A stretch of DNA of 64,000 nucleotides from Pseudomonas sp. Irchel s3h14 (GTDB lineage: Bacteria > Pseudomonadota > Gammaproteobacteria > Pseudomonadales > Pseudomonadaceae). The stretch lies in NCBI RefSeq assembly GCF_900187425.1, contig NZ_FYDJ01000003.1, positions 1 through 64,000 of the forward strand, given 5' to 3'. Shown here piece by piece: positions 9,387-18,188 of this stretch (position 1 is its first letter; the number at the start of each line of letters is the position of its first letter). Position numbers and translations under genes: made by a program. The notes beneath the pieces are model-generated. The model made no database searches. It was given only the letters and a program-made list of their open reading frames with translations, and was not told where the DNA came from.

Positions 9387-9992
9387 ATGAGCACCATCCG
9401 CGAGCGCAACAAAGAACTGATCCTGCGTGCCGCCAGTGAAGAATTTGCCGACAAGGGCTTCGCTGCGACCAAAACCAGTGACATCGCAGCCAAGGCGGGA
9501 TTGCCCAAGCCCAACGTCTACTACTACTTCAAATCCAAGGAAAACCTCTACCGCGAGGTCCTGGAAAGCATCATCGAACCGATTCTGCAGGCCTCGACAC
9601 CGTTCAACGCCGACGGCGTGCCCAGTGAAGTGCTGAGCGGCTACATCCGCTCGAAAATCCGCATCTCCCGCGACCTGCCCTTCGCCTCCAAGGTGTTCGC
9701 CAGTGAAATCATGCATGGCGCGCCGCACCTGAGCGCCGATCTGGTTGAACGGCTCAACGGCCAGGCCAAGCACAACATCGACTGCATCCAGACCTGGATC
9801 GACTGCGGCCAGATTGCCCCGATAGACCCCAACCACCTGATGTTCAGCATCTGGGCCGCGACCCAGACCTATGCCGACTTCGACTGGCAGATTTCCGCGG
9901 TGACCGGAAAGGCCAAGCTCGATGAGGCCGACTATGAAGCGGCGGCGCAGACGATTATCCGGTTGGTGCTTAAAGGGTGTGAGCCGGACTGA
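9387..9992 (+). CDS. TetR family regulator (RutR/YcdC-like)
   Basis: 201-residue one-component repressor. The N-terminal HTH spans about residues 8-55, with EEFADKGFAATKTSDIAAKAGLPKPNVYYYFKSKENLYREVL typical of TetR proteins (written here only to locate it; key residues are the KTSDIAAKAG turn and YYYF). The C-terminal ligand domain resembles the RutR class (EIMHGAPHL, WAATQTYADFDWQI). RutR senses pyrimidine; the ligand here is unknown. The ATG at 9387 is preferred over one 39 bases upstream because family members begin close to the HTH. A REP pair follows the stop codon directly. Confidence 0.8.
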   Translation: MSTIRERNKELILRAASEEFADKGFAATKTSDIAAKAGLPKPNVYYYFKSKENLYREVLESIIEPILQASTPFNADGVPSEVLSGYIRSKIRISRDLPFASKVFASEIMHGAPHLSADLVERLNGQAKHNIDCIQTWIDCGQIAPIDPNHLMFSIWAATQTYADFDWQISAVTGKAKLDEADYEAAAQTIIRLVLKGCEPD

Positions 9993-10000
9993 TACACCGC

Positions 10001-10096
10001 TGCGCCCTCTTCGCGAGCAAGCCCGCTCCCACATTGGAATTCTGGCGTTCACAAATCTCCTGTGGGAGCGGGCTTGCTCGCGAAGGGGGCAACGCA
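10001..10096. repeat. REP inverted pair flanking the RAYT gene, left
   Basis: CTTCGCGAGCAAGCCCGCTC faces GAGCGGGCTTGCTCGCGAAG across a spacer of about 40 bases. The pair ends ten bases before the stop codon of the RAYT gene. It is of the same subtype as the pair at 10663-10757 on the other side of that gene. Confidence 0.85.
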
Positions 10097-10105
10097 GTCC
10101 TGAGA

Positions 10106-10564
10106 CTAAAACCAAATGGCGTCCCAAAGCGGATAGTCGCCAAGCTTCTCCACCAGCCCCGCCCGCAATGGGTTGGCGACAACATATCGAGCAAGCTTCA
10201 CCAAATCCTCCTCTCGCCGCACCGCATGATCATGAAAGCTCTGCTGCCAAAGACTGCCTGCCCTGCCGGTCACCGCATTGATAGATCGAGTACTCAACGA
10301 TTTGGTCTGGCACATCAATTGCCCCAGCGACCCTCTTTGTAGCTGAATCAACCAGTGAAAATGATCGGGCATAACGACAAAGGCCAAAGAATCAGCAAAA
10401 CCTTGCTCCTGAGCTTGTTTGAATTGCTGTACGACCATCCTGCCCAAGGTGTAATCCCTGAAAACAGGCTCTCGTTTGAGGGTATTGGCAGTCAGAAGAT
10501 AGATGCGGTTTTGCTCGGCATATCGGCCGATGCGCAGACGGTGCGAAGCTGACAGCTCAGGCAT
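10106..10564 (-). mobile_element. REP-associated tyrosine transposase (RAYT)
   Basis: 152-residue Y1/IS200-like transposase of the RAYT type. RAYTs are single-copy HUH nucleases thought to mobilise REP or REPIN sequences. Visible features are the HUH motif in VVMPDHFHWLIQL (near residue 67), the SLWQQSFHDHAVR segment and the catalytic-tyrosine region LARYVVANPLRAGLV near residue 125. REP pairs stand on both sides within about 10 and 100 bases, the arrangement expected of a RAYT with its own REPs. The frame is intact, so it may be active. This gene is a CDS; it is listed as a mobile element because of its family. Confidence 0.88.
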
Positions 10565-10662
10565 TCCTTTGCCTCTCTCATGGATGAATTCATGAAAAGG
10601 CTAGATCAGTGAATTGAAGACTGAGGGGCGGACTTTTAGCTGGATGTGCCCGGGAGATTGCC

Positions 10663-10757
10663 TTCGCGAGCAAGCCCGCTCCCACAGTGGGTTGGCGGTG
10701 TTCAGACATTTTGTGTCTACCACCGAACCAATGTGGGAGCGGGCTTGCTCGCGAAAG
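10663..10757. repeat. REP inverted pair flanking the RAYT gene, right
   Basis: Facing REP units with the same GCGAGCAAGCCCGCTCCCAC core as the pair at 10001. It lies upstream of the RAYT start and downstream of the GlcG-like gene. Confidence 0.85.
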
Positions 10758-10779
10758 CGGTAGATCAGTCACTACAAAA

Positions 10780-11220
10780 TCAAGCAGTCACCCCAGCATC
10801 CGCCTGCAACCCCAACGCCTCAATCGCGTTGATCGCACATTGCTCATCAACATCGGAAAGGTCACCGCTGATACCAACAGCCCCCAGCACGTTCCCGTCC
10901 TGATCCCGAATCAATACACCGCCCGGTGCCGGCACAACGCTGCCCTGCCCCAGACTGTTCAAAGCGGCGATAAACGCCGGTCGTTGTTGTGCGTCCAGCG
11001 CCAGCAGGCGTGAGCCTTTGCCCAGGGCGATGGCGCCCCAGGCTTTGCCGATAGCGATCTGCGGGCGCAGCAGGCTCGCGCCGTCTTCACGCTGCAGGGT
11101 GACCAAGTGTCCACCCGCATCCAGTACTGCGATGGTCAATGGAGCCGCCGAGATTGCACGCCCTGCGGAAATAGCCTGATTGGCCAGGTTGACTGCGACT
11201 TTCAAGGTTAAAGCGCTCAT
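10780..11220 (-). CDS. GlcG/HbpS family protein
   Basis: 146-residue protein of the GlcG/HbpS (DUF336) family. Signatures are LTIAVLDAGGHLVTLQREDGAS, IAIGKAWGAIALG and PGGVLIRDQDGNVLGAVGISG. Members occur with glycolate/glyoxylate genes or as haem-binding accessory proteins; the molecular role is not settled. It is divergent from gcl with 266 bases between, and a TTGTATACAA palindrome lies about 90 bases before its start, so it is probably co-regulated with glyoxylate metabolism. A GAGGA site precedes the ATG. Confidence 0.82.
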   Translation of the reverse strand: MSALTLKVAVNLANQAISAGRAISAAPLTIAVLDAGGHLVTLQREDGASLLRPQIAIGKAWGAIALGKGSRLLALDAQQRPAFIAALNSLGQGSVVPAPGGVLIRDQDGNVLGAVGISGDLSDVDEQCAINAIEALGLQADAGVTA

Positions 11221-11312
11221 GGTGCCGTCCTCATTTTGTTATAGGGAAAGCTGCTGGACTGCGTTTTGTTCAGAAGTCCGATGCAACAAATAGAACACAA
11301 TGAGTTATTTTT

Positions 11313-11322
11313 TTGTATACAA
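11313..11322. promoter_or_regulatory. TTGTATACAA operator candidate, copy 1
   Basis: A perfect 10-bp palindrome, TTGTATACAA, set in an A/T-rich stretch on the GlcG-like side of the divergent promoter. An identical copy is at 11451. Palindromes of this form are typical of GntR (FCD) family operators. No such regulator is encoded in the window. Confidence 0.55.
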
Positions 11323-11450
11323 TAATTTTCGAAAAGCGCCACATGCGACGAAAAGCCACAGTAGATCGGGCTTCCGACGAATGAAACGGCCGCTTGAGAA
11401 AATGGATTGACCTGCGCCGTCCGCCGTGAATACACTCTGCGCAAAGCCAC

Positions 11451-11460
11451 TTGTATACAA
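11451..11460. promoter_or_regulatory. TTGTATACAA operator candidate, copy 2, at gcl
   Basis: This palindrome is identical to that at 11313-11322. It lies 26 bases before the gcl start codon and contains TATACA, which could itself be the -10 box. A protein bound here would block RNA polymerase at gcl. Confidence 0.55.
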
Positions 11461-11486
11461 TTACAAAACGTAAGAGGCACAAAACC

Positions 11487-13262
11487 ATGAGCAAAATGAG
11501 AGCAATCGAAGCCGCCGTTCTGGTGATGCGCCGTGAAGGGGTTGATACCGCTTTTGGCATCCCCGGCGCCGCGATCAACCCGCTGTACTCCGCCTTGCAG
11601 AAGGTCGGTGGCATCGATCACGTCCTTGCTCGCCACGTTGAAGGCGCCTCGCACATGGCCGAGGGCTACACCCGCACCAAGGCCGGCAACATCGGCGTGT
11701 GCATCGGCACTTCGGGACCTGCCGGTACCGACATGGTCACCGGGCTCTACAGCGCCTCGGCCGACTCGATCCCGATTCTTTGCATTACCGGCCAGGCACC
11801 CCGCGCCCGTATGCACAAGGAAGACTTCCAGGCTGTCGACATCACCTCGATCGTCAAGCCAGTGACCAAGTGGGCAACCACCGTCATGGAACCGGGTCAG
11901 GTGCCTTACGCGTTCCAGAAAGCCTTCTACGAAATGCGCTCTGGCCGTCCAGGCCCGGTGCTGATCGATCTGCCGTTTGACGTGCAGATGGCTGAAATCG
12001 AATTCGACATCGACGCCTACGAACCACTGCCGCTGGCCAAGCCAACCGCTAACCGCGTGCAAATCGAGAAGGCGCTGGCCATGCTCGACCAGGCCGAGCG
12101 TCCGTTGCTGGTGGCCGGTGGCGGCATCATCAATGCCGACGCCAGCGAGTTGCTGGTGGAATTCGCCGAACTGACTGGTATTCCGGTGGTCCCGACCCTG
12201 ATGGGCTGGGGCACCATTCCGGACGATCACCCGTTGATGGTCGGCATGGTCGGTCTGCAAACCTCGCACCGCTACGGCAACGCCACGATGCTCAAATCCG
12301 ACCTGGTGCTGGGTGTCGGTAACCGTTGGGCCAACCGTCACACCGGTTCGATCGACGTTTACACCGAAGGCCGCAAGTTCATTCACGTTGACATCGAACC
12401 GACCCAGATCGGCCGCGTGTTCACCCCGGACCTGGGCATCGTTTCCGACGCCGCTGCCGCGCTGACCGTGTTCATCGAAGTCGCTCGCGAATGGCAAGCC
12501 GCCGGCAAGCTGAAAAACCGCAGCGCCTGGTTGCAAGACTGCCAGCAGCGCAAATCCAGCCTGCAGCGCAAGACTCACTTCGACAACGTGCCGGTCAAGC
12601 CGCAACGCGTTTACGAAGAAATGAACCAGGTGTTCGGCAAAGACACGTGCTACGTCAGCACCATCGGTCTGTCGCAGATTGCCGGCGCGCAGTTCCTGCA
12701 CGTCTACAAACCGCGTCACTGGATCAACTGCGGTCAGGCAGGTCCTCTGGGCTGGACCATTCCGGCAGCGCTGGGCGTGGTCAAGGCTGATCCGACCCGT
12801 AAAGTTGTGGCGCTGTCGGGCGACTATGACTTCCAGTTCATGATCGAAGAATTGGCGGTGGGCGCGCAGTTCAAGCTGCCGTACATCCACGTGGTGGTGA
12901 ACAACTCGTACCTGGGGCTGATTCGTCAGGCCCAGCGCGGTTTCGACATGGACTACTGCGTGCAGCTGTCCTTCGACAACCTGAACGCTCCGGAACTCAA
13001 CGGTTACGGTGTCGACCACGTCGCGGTCGCCGAAGGCCTGGGCTGCAAGGCGCTGCGTGTGTTCGAACCGAGCCAGATCCAGCCTGCCCTGCGCCGGGCT
13101 CAGGAGCTGATCGAAGAGTTCAAGGTGCCGGTCATCGTCGAGATTATTCTGGAGCGTGTGACCAACATTTCCATGGGCACCGAGATCAACGCCGTCAACG
13201 AATTCGAAGACCTGGCGCTGGTCGGCAACGATGCGCCAACGGCGATTTCGTTGCTCGATTAA
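11487..13262 (+). CDS. gcl: Glyoxylate carboligase (tartronate-semialdehyde synthase)
   Basis: 591-residue ThDP and FAD enzyme that joins two glyoxylates to tartronate semialdehyde and CO2. The order is the N-terminal PYR domain (1-180), a central FAD-type domain (190-330) and the C-terminal PP domain with [15 protein letters not shown] and [12 protein letters not shown]. Residue 51 is Val in LARHVEGA, the hallmark substitution of Gcl for the Glu found in nearly all other ThDP enzymes. The length matches E. coli Gcl (593). The ATG at 11487 has an AAGAGG site ten bases upstream. It is the first gene of gcl-hyi-glxR-ttuD-pyk. Confidence 0.96.
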   Translation: MSKMRAIEAAVLVMRREGVDTAFGIPGAAINPLYSALQKVGGIDHVLARHVEGASHMAEGYTRTKAGNIGVCIGTSGPAGTDMVTGLYSASADSIPILCITGQAPRARMHKEDFQAVDITSIVKPVTKWATTVMEPGQVPYAFQKAFYEMRSGRPGPVLIDLPFDVQMAEIEFDIDAYEPLPLAKPTANRVQIEKALAMLDQAERPLLVAGGGIINADASELLVEFAELTGIPVVPTLMGWGTIPDDHPLMVGMVGLQTSHRYGNATMLKSDLVLGVGNRWANRHTGSIDVYTEGRKFIHVDIEPTQIGRVFTPDLGIVSDAAAALTVFIEVAREWQAAGKLKNRSAWLQDCQQRKSSLQRKTHFDNVPVKPQRVYEEMNQVFGKDTCYVSTIGLSQIAGAQFLHVYKPRHWINCGQAGPLGWTIPAALGVVKADPTRKVVALSGDYDFQFMIEELAVGAQFKLPYIHVVVNNSYLGLIRQAQRGFDMDYCVQLSFDNLNAPELNGYGVDHVAVAEGLGCKALRVFEPSQIQPALRRAQELIEEFKVPVIVEIILERVTNISMGTEINAVNEFEDLALVGNDAPTAISLLD

Positions 13263-13273
13263 GTTGACCTGAT

Positions 13274-13382
13274 ACCTGTAGCAGCTGTCGAGGAACGAGG
13301 CTGCGTTGCGTGTCCGCAGGACCGCCGTCGGGGGCCGCTTCGCAGCCCAACGCAGCCTCGTGCCTCGGCAGCTGCTACAGGT
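13274..13382. repeat. Inverted repeat of the GTAGCAGCTGTCGAG family, gcl-hyi gap
   Basis: Arms beginning ACCTGTAGCAGCTGTCGAGG and ending in the imperfect reverse complement CAGCTGCTACAGGT. The inner parts (GAGGCTGCGTTG / CAACGCAGCCTC) also pair. This family is distinct from the REP pairs; another member is at 51055-51179. It would place a large hairpin between the gcl and hyi coding regions in the mRNA. Confidence 0.75.
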
Positions 13383-13406
13383 ACATATTTTTAACGGGAG
13401 ACCACC

Positions 13407-14189
13407 ATGCCGCGTTTCGCAGCCAACCTGTCCATGCTGTTCACCGAGCAGGATTTTCTTGCCCGTTTTGAAGCTGCCGCCAAGGCCGGCTTCAGTGGTG
13501 TCGAATACCTGTTCCCTTACGACTTCAGCTCTGCCGAGATCAAAGCCAAGCTCGATGCCAATGGCTTGACCCAGGTGCTGTTCAACCTGCCGGCCGGTGA
13601 CTGGGCCAAGGGCGAACGCGGTATCGCGTGCCTGCCGGACCGGGTTGAAGAGTTCCGTGCCGGTGTCGACCTGGCGATTGCTTACGCGAAAGTGTTGGGC
13701 AACACCCAGGTCAACTGCCTGGCCGGTATTCGTCCACAAGGCATCGACGATGCCACCGTGGAAAAAACCTTCGTCGCCAACCTCAAATACGCCGCCGACA
13801 AGCTGCAAGCGGCGGGCATCAAACTGGTGATGGAAGCGATCAATACCCGCGACATCCCGGGTTTCTACCTGAACAACACGGCGCAAGCCCTGTCGATTCG
13901 CGAACAGGTCGGCAGCGCCAACCTGTTCCTGCAATACGACATCTACCACATGCAAATCATGGAGGGCGACCTGGCCCGCACCATGGCTGCGCACCTGGGC
14001 GAGATCAACCACATCCAGTTGGCCGATAACCCTGGGCGCAACGAACCAGGCACCGGTGAAATCAACTACCGCTTCCTGTTCGAACACCTGGACCGCATCG
14101 GTTATCAGGGTTGGGTTGGCTGCGAATACAAGCCGCTGACCACCACTGAAGCGGGTTTGGGCTGGCTCAAAACCCATAACGCAATCTGA
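13407..14189 (+). CDS. hyi: Hydroxypyruvate isomerase
   Basis: 260-residue TIM-barrel enzyme interconverting hydroxypyruvate and tartronate semialdehyde. Family features are the N-terminal MPRFAANLSMLF, GFSGVEYLFPYDF, NCLAGIRPQG, the metal/substrate segment VMEAINTRDIPGFYL (Glu near residue 143), QYDIYHMQIMEGDL and HIQLADNPGRNEPGTGEINY. The length equals the usual 258-260. GGGAG lies eight bases before the ATG. The position between gcl and glxR matches the classic glyoxylate operon. Confidence 0.94.
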   Translation: MPRFAANLSMLFTEQDFLARFEAAAKAGFSGVEYLFPYDFSSAEIKAKLDANGLTQVLFNLPAGDWAKGERGIACLPDRVEEFRAGVDLAIAYAKVLGNTQVNCLAGIRPQGIDDATVEKTFVANLKYAADKLQAAGIKLVMEAINTRDIPGFYLNNTAQALSIREQVGSANLFLQYDIYHMQIMEGDLARTMAAHLGEINHIQLADNPGRNEPGTGEINYRFLFEHLDRIGYQGWVGCEYKPLTTTEAGLGWLKTHNAI

Positions 14190-14199
14190 CGCAGATCCC

Positions 14200-14290
14200 T
14201 GTGGGAGCGGGCTTGCTCGCGAATGCGGTGTGTCATTCAGCATTCACGTCGACTGACACACCGCATTCGCGAGCAAGCCCGCTCCCACAC
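14200..14290. repeat. REP inverted pair, hyi-glxR gap
   Basis: GTGGGAGCGGGCTTGCTCGC faces its reverse complement, with GAATGCGGTGTGTCA/TGACACACCGCATTC extending the stem almost to the loop. It is the same subtype as the pairs flanking the RAYT gene. Confidence 0.85.
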
Positions 14291-14341
14291 AAAGCGCTCC
14301 CCTATTTGCTTGCGAGCAACACAAAACAAGAGGATTTTCTC

Positions 14342-15232
14342 ATGGCTAAAATCGGATTTATCGGCACCGGCATCATGGGCCACCCAATGGCGTTGAACCT
14401 GCAGAAAGCCGGTCACAGCCTGTTCCTGTCGGCGCACCACGACCCTGCTCCTGCTGACCTGATTGCCGGTGGCGCCGTCGCCCTGGCGAACCCGAAAGAA
14501 GTCGCGCAAGAAGCCGAATTCATTATCGTCATGGTCCCGGATACCCCGCAGGTCGATGACGTGCTGTTCCGCGCCGACGGTGTTGCAGCCGGTGTTGGCA
14601 AAGGCAAAGTCGTGATCGACATGAGCTCGATCTCGCCAACCGCCACCAAAGCCTTCGCTGCCAAAATCAACGAAAAAGGCGCTCAGTACCTCGACGCGCC
14701 AGTGTCTGGCGGTGAAGTCGGCGCCAAGGCCGCAACCCTGAGCATCATGGTCGGCGGCGATGCCGATGCCTTCGAACGCGTTCTGCCGCTGTTCCAGGCG
14801 ATGGGCAAAAACATCACCCTGGTGGGCGGTAACGGCGACGGTCAAACCGCCAAAGTGGCTAACCAGATCATCGTGGCGCTGAACATCCAGGCCGTGGCCG
14901 AAGCCCTGCTGTTTGCGTCGAAAAACGGTGCCGATCCAGCCAAGGTCCGTGAAGCGCTGATGGGCGGTTTCGCATCCTCGAAGATCCTCGAAGTGCACGG
15001 CGAGCGCATGATCAAAGGCACCTTCGACCCAGGCTTCCGCATCAGCCTGCACCAGAAGGACCTGAACCTGGCCCTGGCCGGCGCACGCGAACTGGGCATC
15101 AACCTGCCGAACACCGCCAACACCCAGCAAGTGTTCAGCACCTGCGCGGCGATCGGCGGCAGCAACTGGGACCACTCGGCGCTGATCAAGGGCCTGGAAC
15201 ACATGGCGAATTTCTCGATTCGCGATAACTAA
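14342..15232 (+). CDS. glxR: 2-hydroxy-3-oxopropionate (tartronate semialdehyde) reductase
   Basis: 296-residue beta-hydroxyacid dehydrogenase reducing tartronate semialdehyde to D-glycerate with NAD(P)H. The Rossmann motif is GFIGTGIMGHPMALNL (residues 5-20), the substrate-binding segment is DAPVSGGEVGA (about 118-128) and the catalytic lysine is in GQTAKVANQIIVA (about 170). The ATG at 14342 is preceded by AAGAGGA; the open frame continues further upstream, but only through REP sequence. It fits the third step of the operon. GarR is an equivalent name in other species. Confidence 0.94.
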   Translation: MAKIGFIGTGIMGHPMALNLQKAGHSLFLSAHHDPAPADLIAGGAVALANPKEVAQEAEFIIVMVPDTPQVDDVLFRADGVAAGVGKGKVVIDMSSISPTATKAFAAKINEKGAQYLDAPVSGGEVGAKAATLSIMVGGDADAFERVLPLFQAMGKNITLVGGNGDGQTAKVANQIIVALNIQAVAEALLFASKNGADPAKVREALMGGFASSKILEVHGERMIKGTFDPGFRISLHQKDLNLALAGARELGINLPNTANTQQVFSTCAAIGGSNWDHSALIKGLEHMANFSIRDN

Positions 15233-15249
15233 GCAGCCCCGCACAAAAC

Positions 15250-15344
15250 CCTGTGGGAGCGGGCTTGCTCGCGAAAGCGGTGTGTCAGTCAACATCTCTG
15301 TTGAATGTGAAGCCGCCTTCGCGAGCAAGCCCGCTCCCACAGGG
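15250..15344. repeat. REP inverted pair, glxR-ttuD gap
   Basis: CTGTGGGAGCGGGCTTGCTC faces its reverse complement over a spacer of about 45 bases. It is the third repeat to occupy an intergenic gap of the gcl operon. Confidence 0.85.
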
Positions 15345-15386
15345 AACCGAGTCGCCCTCCAATAACAAGAAATCCGGGAGCCCGCC

Positions 15387-16667
15387 ATGTCGGTCAATCC
15401 GCAACAATTCCTGCGCGAGCTGTTTGCCACAGCTATCGACGCGGCCCATCCGCAGCAAGTCCTCGAAGCCCATTTGCCCAAAGACCGCAGCGGTCGGGTG
15501 ATTGTCATCGGTGCCGGCAAAGCCGCCGCGGCCATGGCTCAAGTGGTGGAGCGTTGCTGGCAGGGTGAAGTATCAGGTTTAGTGGTGACGCGTTACGGTC
15601 ACGGCGCCCCGTGTGAAAAAATCGAAGTGGTCGAAGCCGCTCACCCGGTGCCCGATGCTGCCGGTCTGGCAGTCGCCAAACGCGTGTTGGAACTGGTCAG
15701 CAATCTGACCGAAGACGACCGCGTGATCTTCCTGCTCTCGGGCGGTGGCTCTGCCCTGCTGGCGTTGCCCGCGGCCGGTATCACCCTGGCCGACAAGCAG
15801 TCGATCAACAAAGCCCTGCTCAAATCCGGCGCCACCATCGGCGAGATGAACTGCGTGCGCAAGCACCTCTCGGCGATCAAGGGCGGCCGTCTCGGCAAAG
15901 CCTGCTGGCCTGCCACTGTTTATACCTATGCGATTTCCGATGTACCGGGCGACCTCGCCACGGTCATCGCCTCCGGCCCCACCGTGGCTGACCCAAGCAC
16001 CTCCGCCGAAGCCCTGGCGATCCTCAAGCGTTACGCCATTGAAGTCCCGGTCTCGGTGCGCAACTGGCTGCAGAGCCCGGAATCAGAGACAGTCAAACCC
16101 GGCGATCCGAGCCTGGCGCGCAGTCACTTCCAGCTGATCGCCCGCCCGCAGCAGTCGCTTGAAGCCGCTGCGGTGAAAGCGCGTCAGGCCGGTTTCAGCC
16201 CGCTGATCCTCGGCGACCTGGAAGGCGAATCTCGCGATGTGGCCAAGGTTCATGCCGGTATCGCCCGTCAGGTCGTGCTGTACGGTCAGCCACTGGCGGC
16301 GCCCTGCGTAATCCTCTCGGGCGGCGAAACCACGGTCACCGTGCGCGGCAATGGCCGTGGCGGACGCAACGCCGAATTCCTGCTGAGCCTGACCGACAGC
16401 CTCAAAGGCCTGCCCGGCGTCTACGCGCTGGCCGGCGACACCGATGGCATCGATGGCTCCGAAGACAACGCCGGCGCAATCATGACCCCGGACAGCTACG
16501 CCCGCGCCGCAGCCCTGGGCCTGAGCGCCAGCGACGAGTTGGACAACAACAATGGCTACGGCTATTTCGAAGCGCTGGACGCGCTGATCGTCACTGAGCC
16601 GACCCGCACCAACGTCAACGACTTCCGTGCCATCCTGATTCTCGAGAGCCCTAAAAATGACGCCTGA
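15387..16667 (+). CDS. ttuD: Glycerate kinase, MOFRL type (TtuD)
   Basis: 426-residue protein of the glycerate 2-kinase/MOFRL family, annotated variously as glycerate kinase or hydroxypyruvate reductase TtuD. The N-terminal DUF4147-type kinase domain holds VIGAGKAAAAMA, LSGGGSALLALP and CVRKHLSAIKGGRL. The C-terminal MOFRL domain has LSGGETTVTVRGNGRGGRNAEF and ALAGDTDGIDG. Phosphorylation of glycerate at C2 would give 2-phosphoglycerate, feeding enolase and the pyk gene downstream. Its 3' end overlaps pyk by 11 bases. The kinase reaction is preferred because the operon already encodes a reductase making glycerate. Confidence 0.88.
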   Translation: MSVNPQQFLRELFATAIDAAHPQQVLEAHLPKDRSGRVIVIGAGKAAAAMAQVVERCWQGEVSGLVVTRYGHGAPCEKIEVVEAAHPVPDAAGLAVAKRVLELVSNLTEDDRVIFLLSGGGSALLALPAAGITLADKQSINKALLKSGATIGEMNCVRKHLSAIKGGRLGKACWPATVYTYAISDVPGDLATVIASGPTVADPSTSAEALAILKRYAIEVPVSVRNWLQSPESETVKPGDPSLARSHFQLIARPQQSLEAAAVKARQAGFSPLILGDLEGESRDVAKVHAGIARQVVLYGQPLAAPCVILSGGETTVTVRGNGRGGRNAEFLLSLTDSLKGLPGVYALAGDTDGIDGSEDNAGAIMTPDSYARAAALGLSASDELDNNNGYGYFEALDALIVTEPTRTNVNDFRAILILESPKNDA

Positions 16668-18072
16668 CAAGAAGGTTAAAATCCTCGCCACCCTCGGTCC
16701 TGCCACTAACGGGATCGACGACATCCGTGAGTTGGTGCAGGCCGGGGTCAACATCTTTCGCCTGAACTTCAGCCATGGCGATCACGCCGACCACGCTCAG
16801 CGCTATCAGTGGATTCGTGAAGTCGAGCGCCAGCTGAATTATCCGCTGGGCATTCTGATGGACCTGCAAGGCCCGAAACTGCGGGTCGGCAAATTCGCCG
16901 AAGGCAAGGTGCAATTGCATCGCGGTCAGGCACTACGCCTGGACCTTGACCCGACGCCGGGCGATGAACGCCGGGTCAACCTGCCTCACCCGGAAATCAT
17001 CGCCGCACTCGAACCGGGCATGGACCTGCTGCTGGACGACGGCAAGCTGCGTCTTCGCGTGGTCACCAAGTACTCCGACGCCATCGACACCACCGTGCTC
17101 AATGGCGGCGAACTCTCGGACCGCAAAGGTGTGAACGTGCCGCAAGCGGTGCTGGAACTGAGCCCGCTGACCGCCAAGGACCGTCGCGATTTGAGTTTCG
17201 GTCTGGAGCTGGGTGTGGACTGGGTCGCACTGTCGTTTGTGCAGCGCCCGGAAGACATTCGCGAGGCGCGCGATCTGATCGGCGACAAAGCGTTTTTGAT
17301 GGCTAAGATCGAGAAGCCATCGGCCGTGACGCAACTGCGCGAAATCGCTGAGTTGAGCGATGCGATCATGGTCGCTCGCGGTGACCTGGGCGTGGAAGTG
17401 CCCGCCGAAAGCGTGCCGCAGATTCAGAAAAACATCATCACCATCTGCCGTCAGCTCGGCAAACCGGTGGTGGTGGCGACCCAGATGCTCGAGTCGATGC
17501 GCTTCTCCCCTGCCCCGACCCGTGCCGAGGTGACCGATGTTGCCAACGCCGTGGCCGAAGGTGCGGACGCGGTGATGTTGTCGGCGGAAACCGCGTCCGG
17601 TGAGTACCCGCTGGAAGCTGTGCAGATGATGAGCAAGATCATTCGTCAGGTGGAAAACGGCCCGGACTATCAGGCGCAACTGGACGTCAGCCGACCAAAG
17701 GCTGAGGCGACTGTTTCCGATGCGATCAGCTGCGCGATTCGTCGCATCAGCAATGTGCTGCCGGTGGCGGTGCTGGTGAATTACAGCGAGTCCGGCACCT
17801 CGAGTTTGCGTGCGGCGCGGGAACGGCCGACGGTGCCAATCCTCAACCTGACGCCGAACCTGCAAACCGCTCGCCGGTTGACGGTGGCGTGGGGTGTGCA
17901 CTCGGTGGTCAATGATCGGCTGCGGCAGGTGGATGAGGTGTGCTCGACGGCGCTGGAGATTGCCCAGGCGCAGGGCATGGCCAAGCGTGGCGACACGTTA
18001 TTGATCACGGCGGGTGTGCCGTTTGGGCAGCCGGGTTCGACTAATTCACTGCGTATCGAAACATTGATTTAG
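16657..18072 (+). CDS. pyk: Pyruvate kinase
   Basis: 471-residue glycolytic enzyme converting phosphoenolpyruvate and ADP to pyruvate and ATP. Motifs are KILATLGPATNG at the N-terminus, NFSHGDHADH, LMDLQGPKLRVG, the catalytic loop MAKIEKPSAV (Lys near 217), MVARGDLGVEVP and the signature QMLESMRFSPAPTRAEVTDVANAV, then SAETASGEYP and a C-terminal regulatory domain. The start lies inside ttuD (11-base overlap), indicating coupled translation. It serves as the last step of glyoxylate-to-pyruvate conversion in this operon; pseudomonads usually carry a second isozyme elsewhere. Confidence 0.95.
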   Translation: MTPDKKVKILATLGPATNGIDDIRELVQAGVNIFRLNFSHGDHADHAQRYQWIREVERQLNYPLGILMDLQGPKLRVGKFAEGKVQLHRGQALRLDLDPTPGDERRVNLPHPEIIAALEPGMDLLLDDGKLRLRVVTKYSDAIDTTVLNGGELSDRKGVNVPQAVLELSPLTAKDRRDLSFGLELGVDWVALSFVQRPEDIREARDLIGDKAFLMAKIEKPSAVTQLREIAELSDAIMVARGDLGVEVPAESVPQIQKNIITICRQLGKPVVVATQMLESMRFSPAPTRAEVTDVANAVAEGADAVMLSAETASGEYPLEAVQMMSKIIRQVENGPDYQAQLDVSRPKAEATVSDAISCAIRRISNVLPVAVLVNYSESGTSSLRAARERPTVPILNLTPNLQTARRLTVAWGVHSVVNDRLRQVDEVCSTALEIAQAQGMAKRGDTLLITAGVPFGQPGSTNSLRIETLI

Positions 18073-18088
18073 CGCCTGTACCGGCCTC

Positions 18089-18152
18089 ATCGCGAGCAAG
18101 CTCGGCTCCTACGGTTCGTGGAGGACCTGTAGGAGCCGAGCTTGCTCGCGAT
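18089..18152. repeat. REP inverted pair (CCGAGCTTGCTCGCGATG subtype)
   Basis: Facing units CATCGCGAGCAAGCTCGGCT and AGCCGAGCTTGCTCGCGATG with a spacer of only about 15 bases, after pyk. It is of the same subtype as the pair at 8241. Confidence 0.8.
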
Positions 18153-18188
18153 GCAGGCAACTCGGTCCCTTTGACACACAGATAAAAA

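Noticed and set aside
10646..10903. Small proteins with VGAGLLAKAV or SRASPLPQ peptides at REP pairs
   Set aside because: They are translations of the REP core and recur at every REP pair in both orientations.
11217..14243. A 1008-codon open frame on the minus strand antisense to gcl and hyi
   Set aside because: It runs opposite to well-supported genes, has His/Gln/Asp-rich composition typical of antisense frames in GC-rich DNA, and contains no domain.
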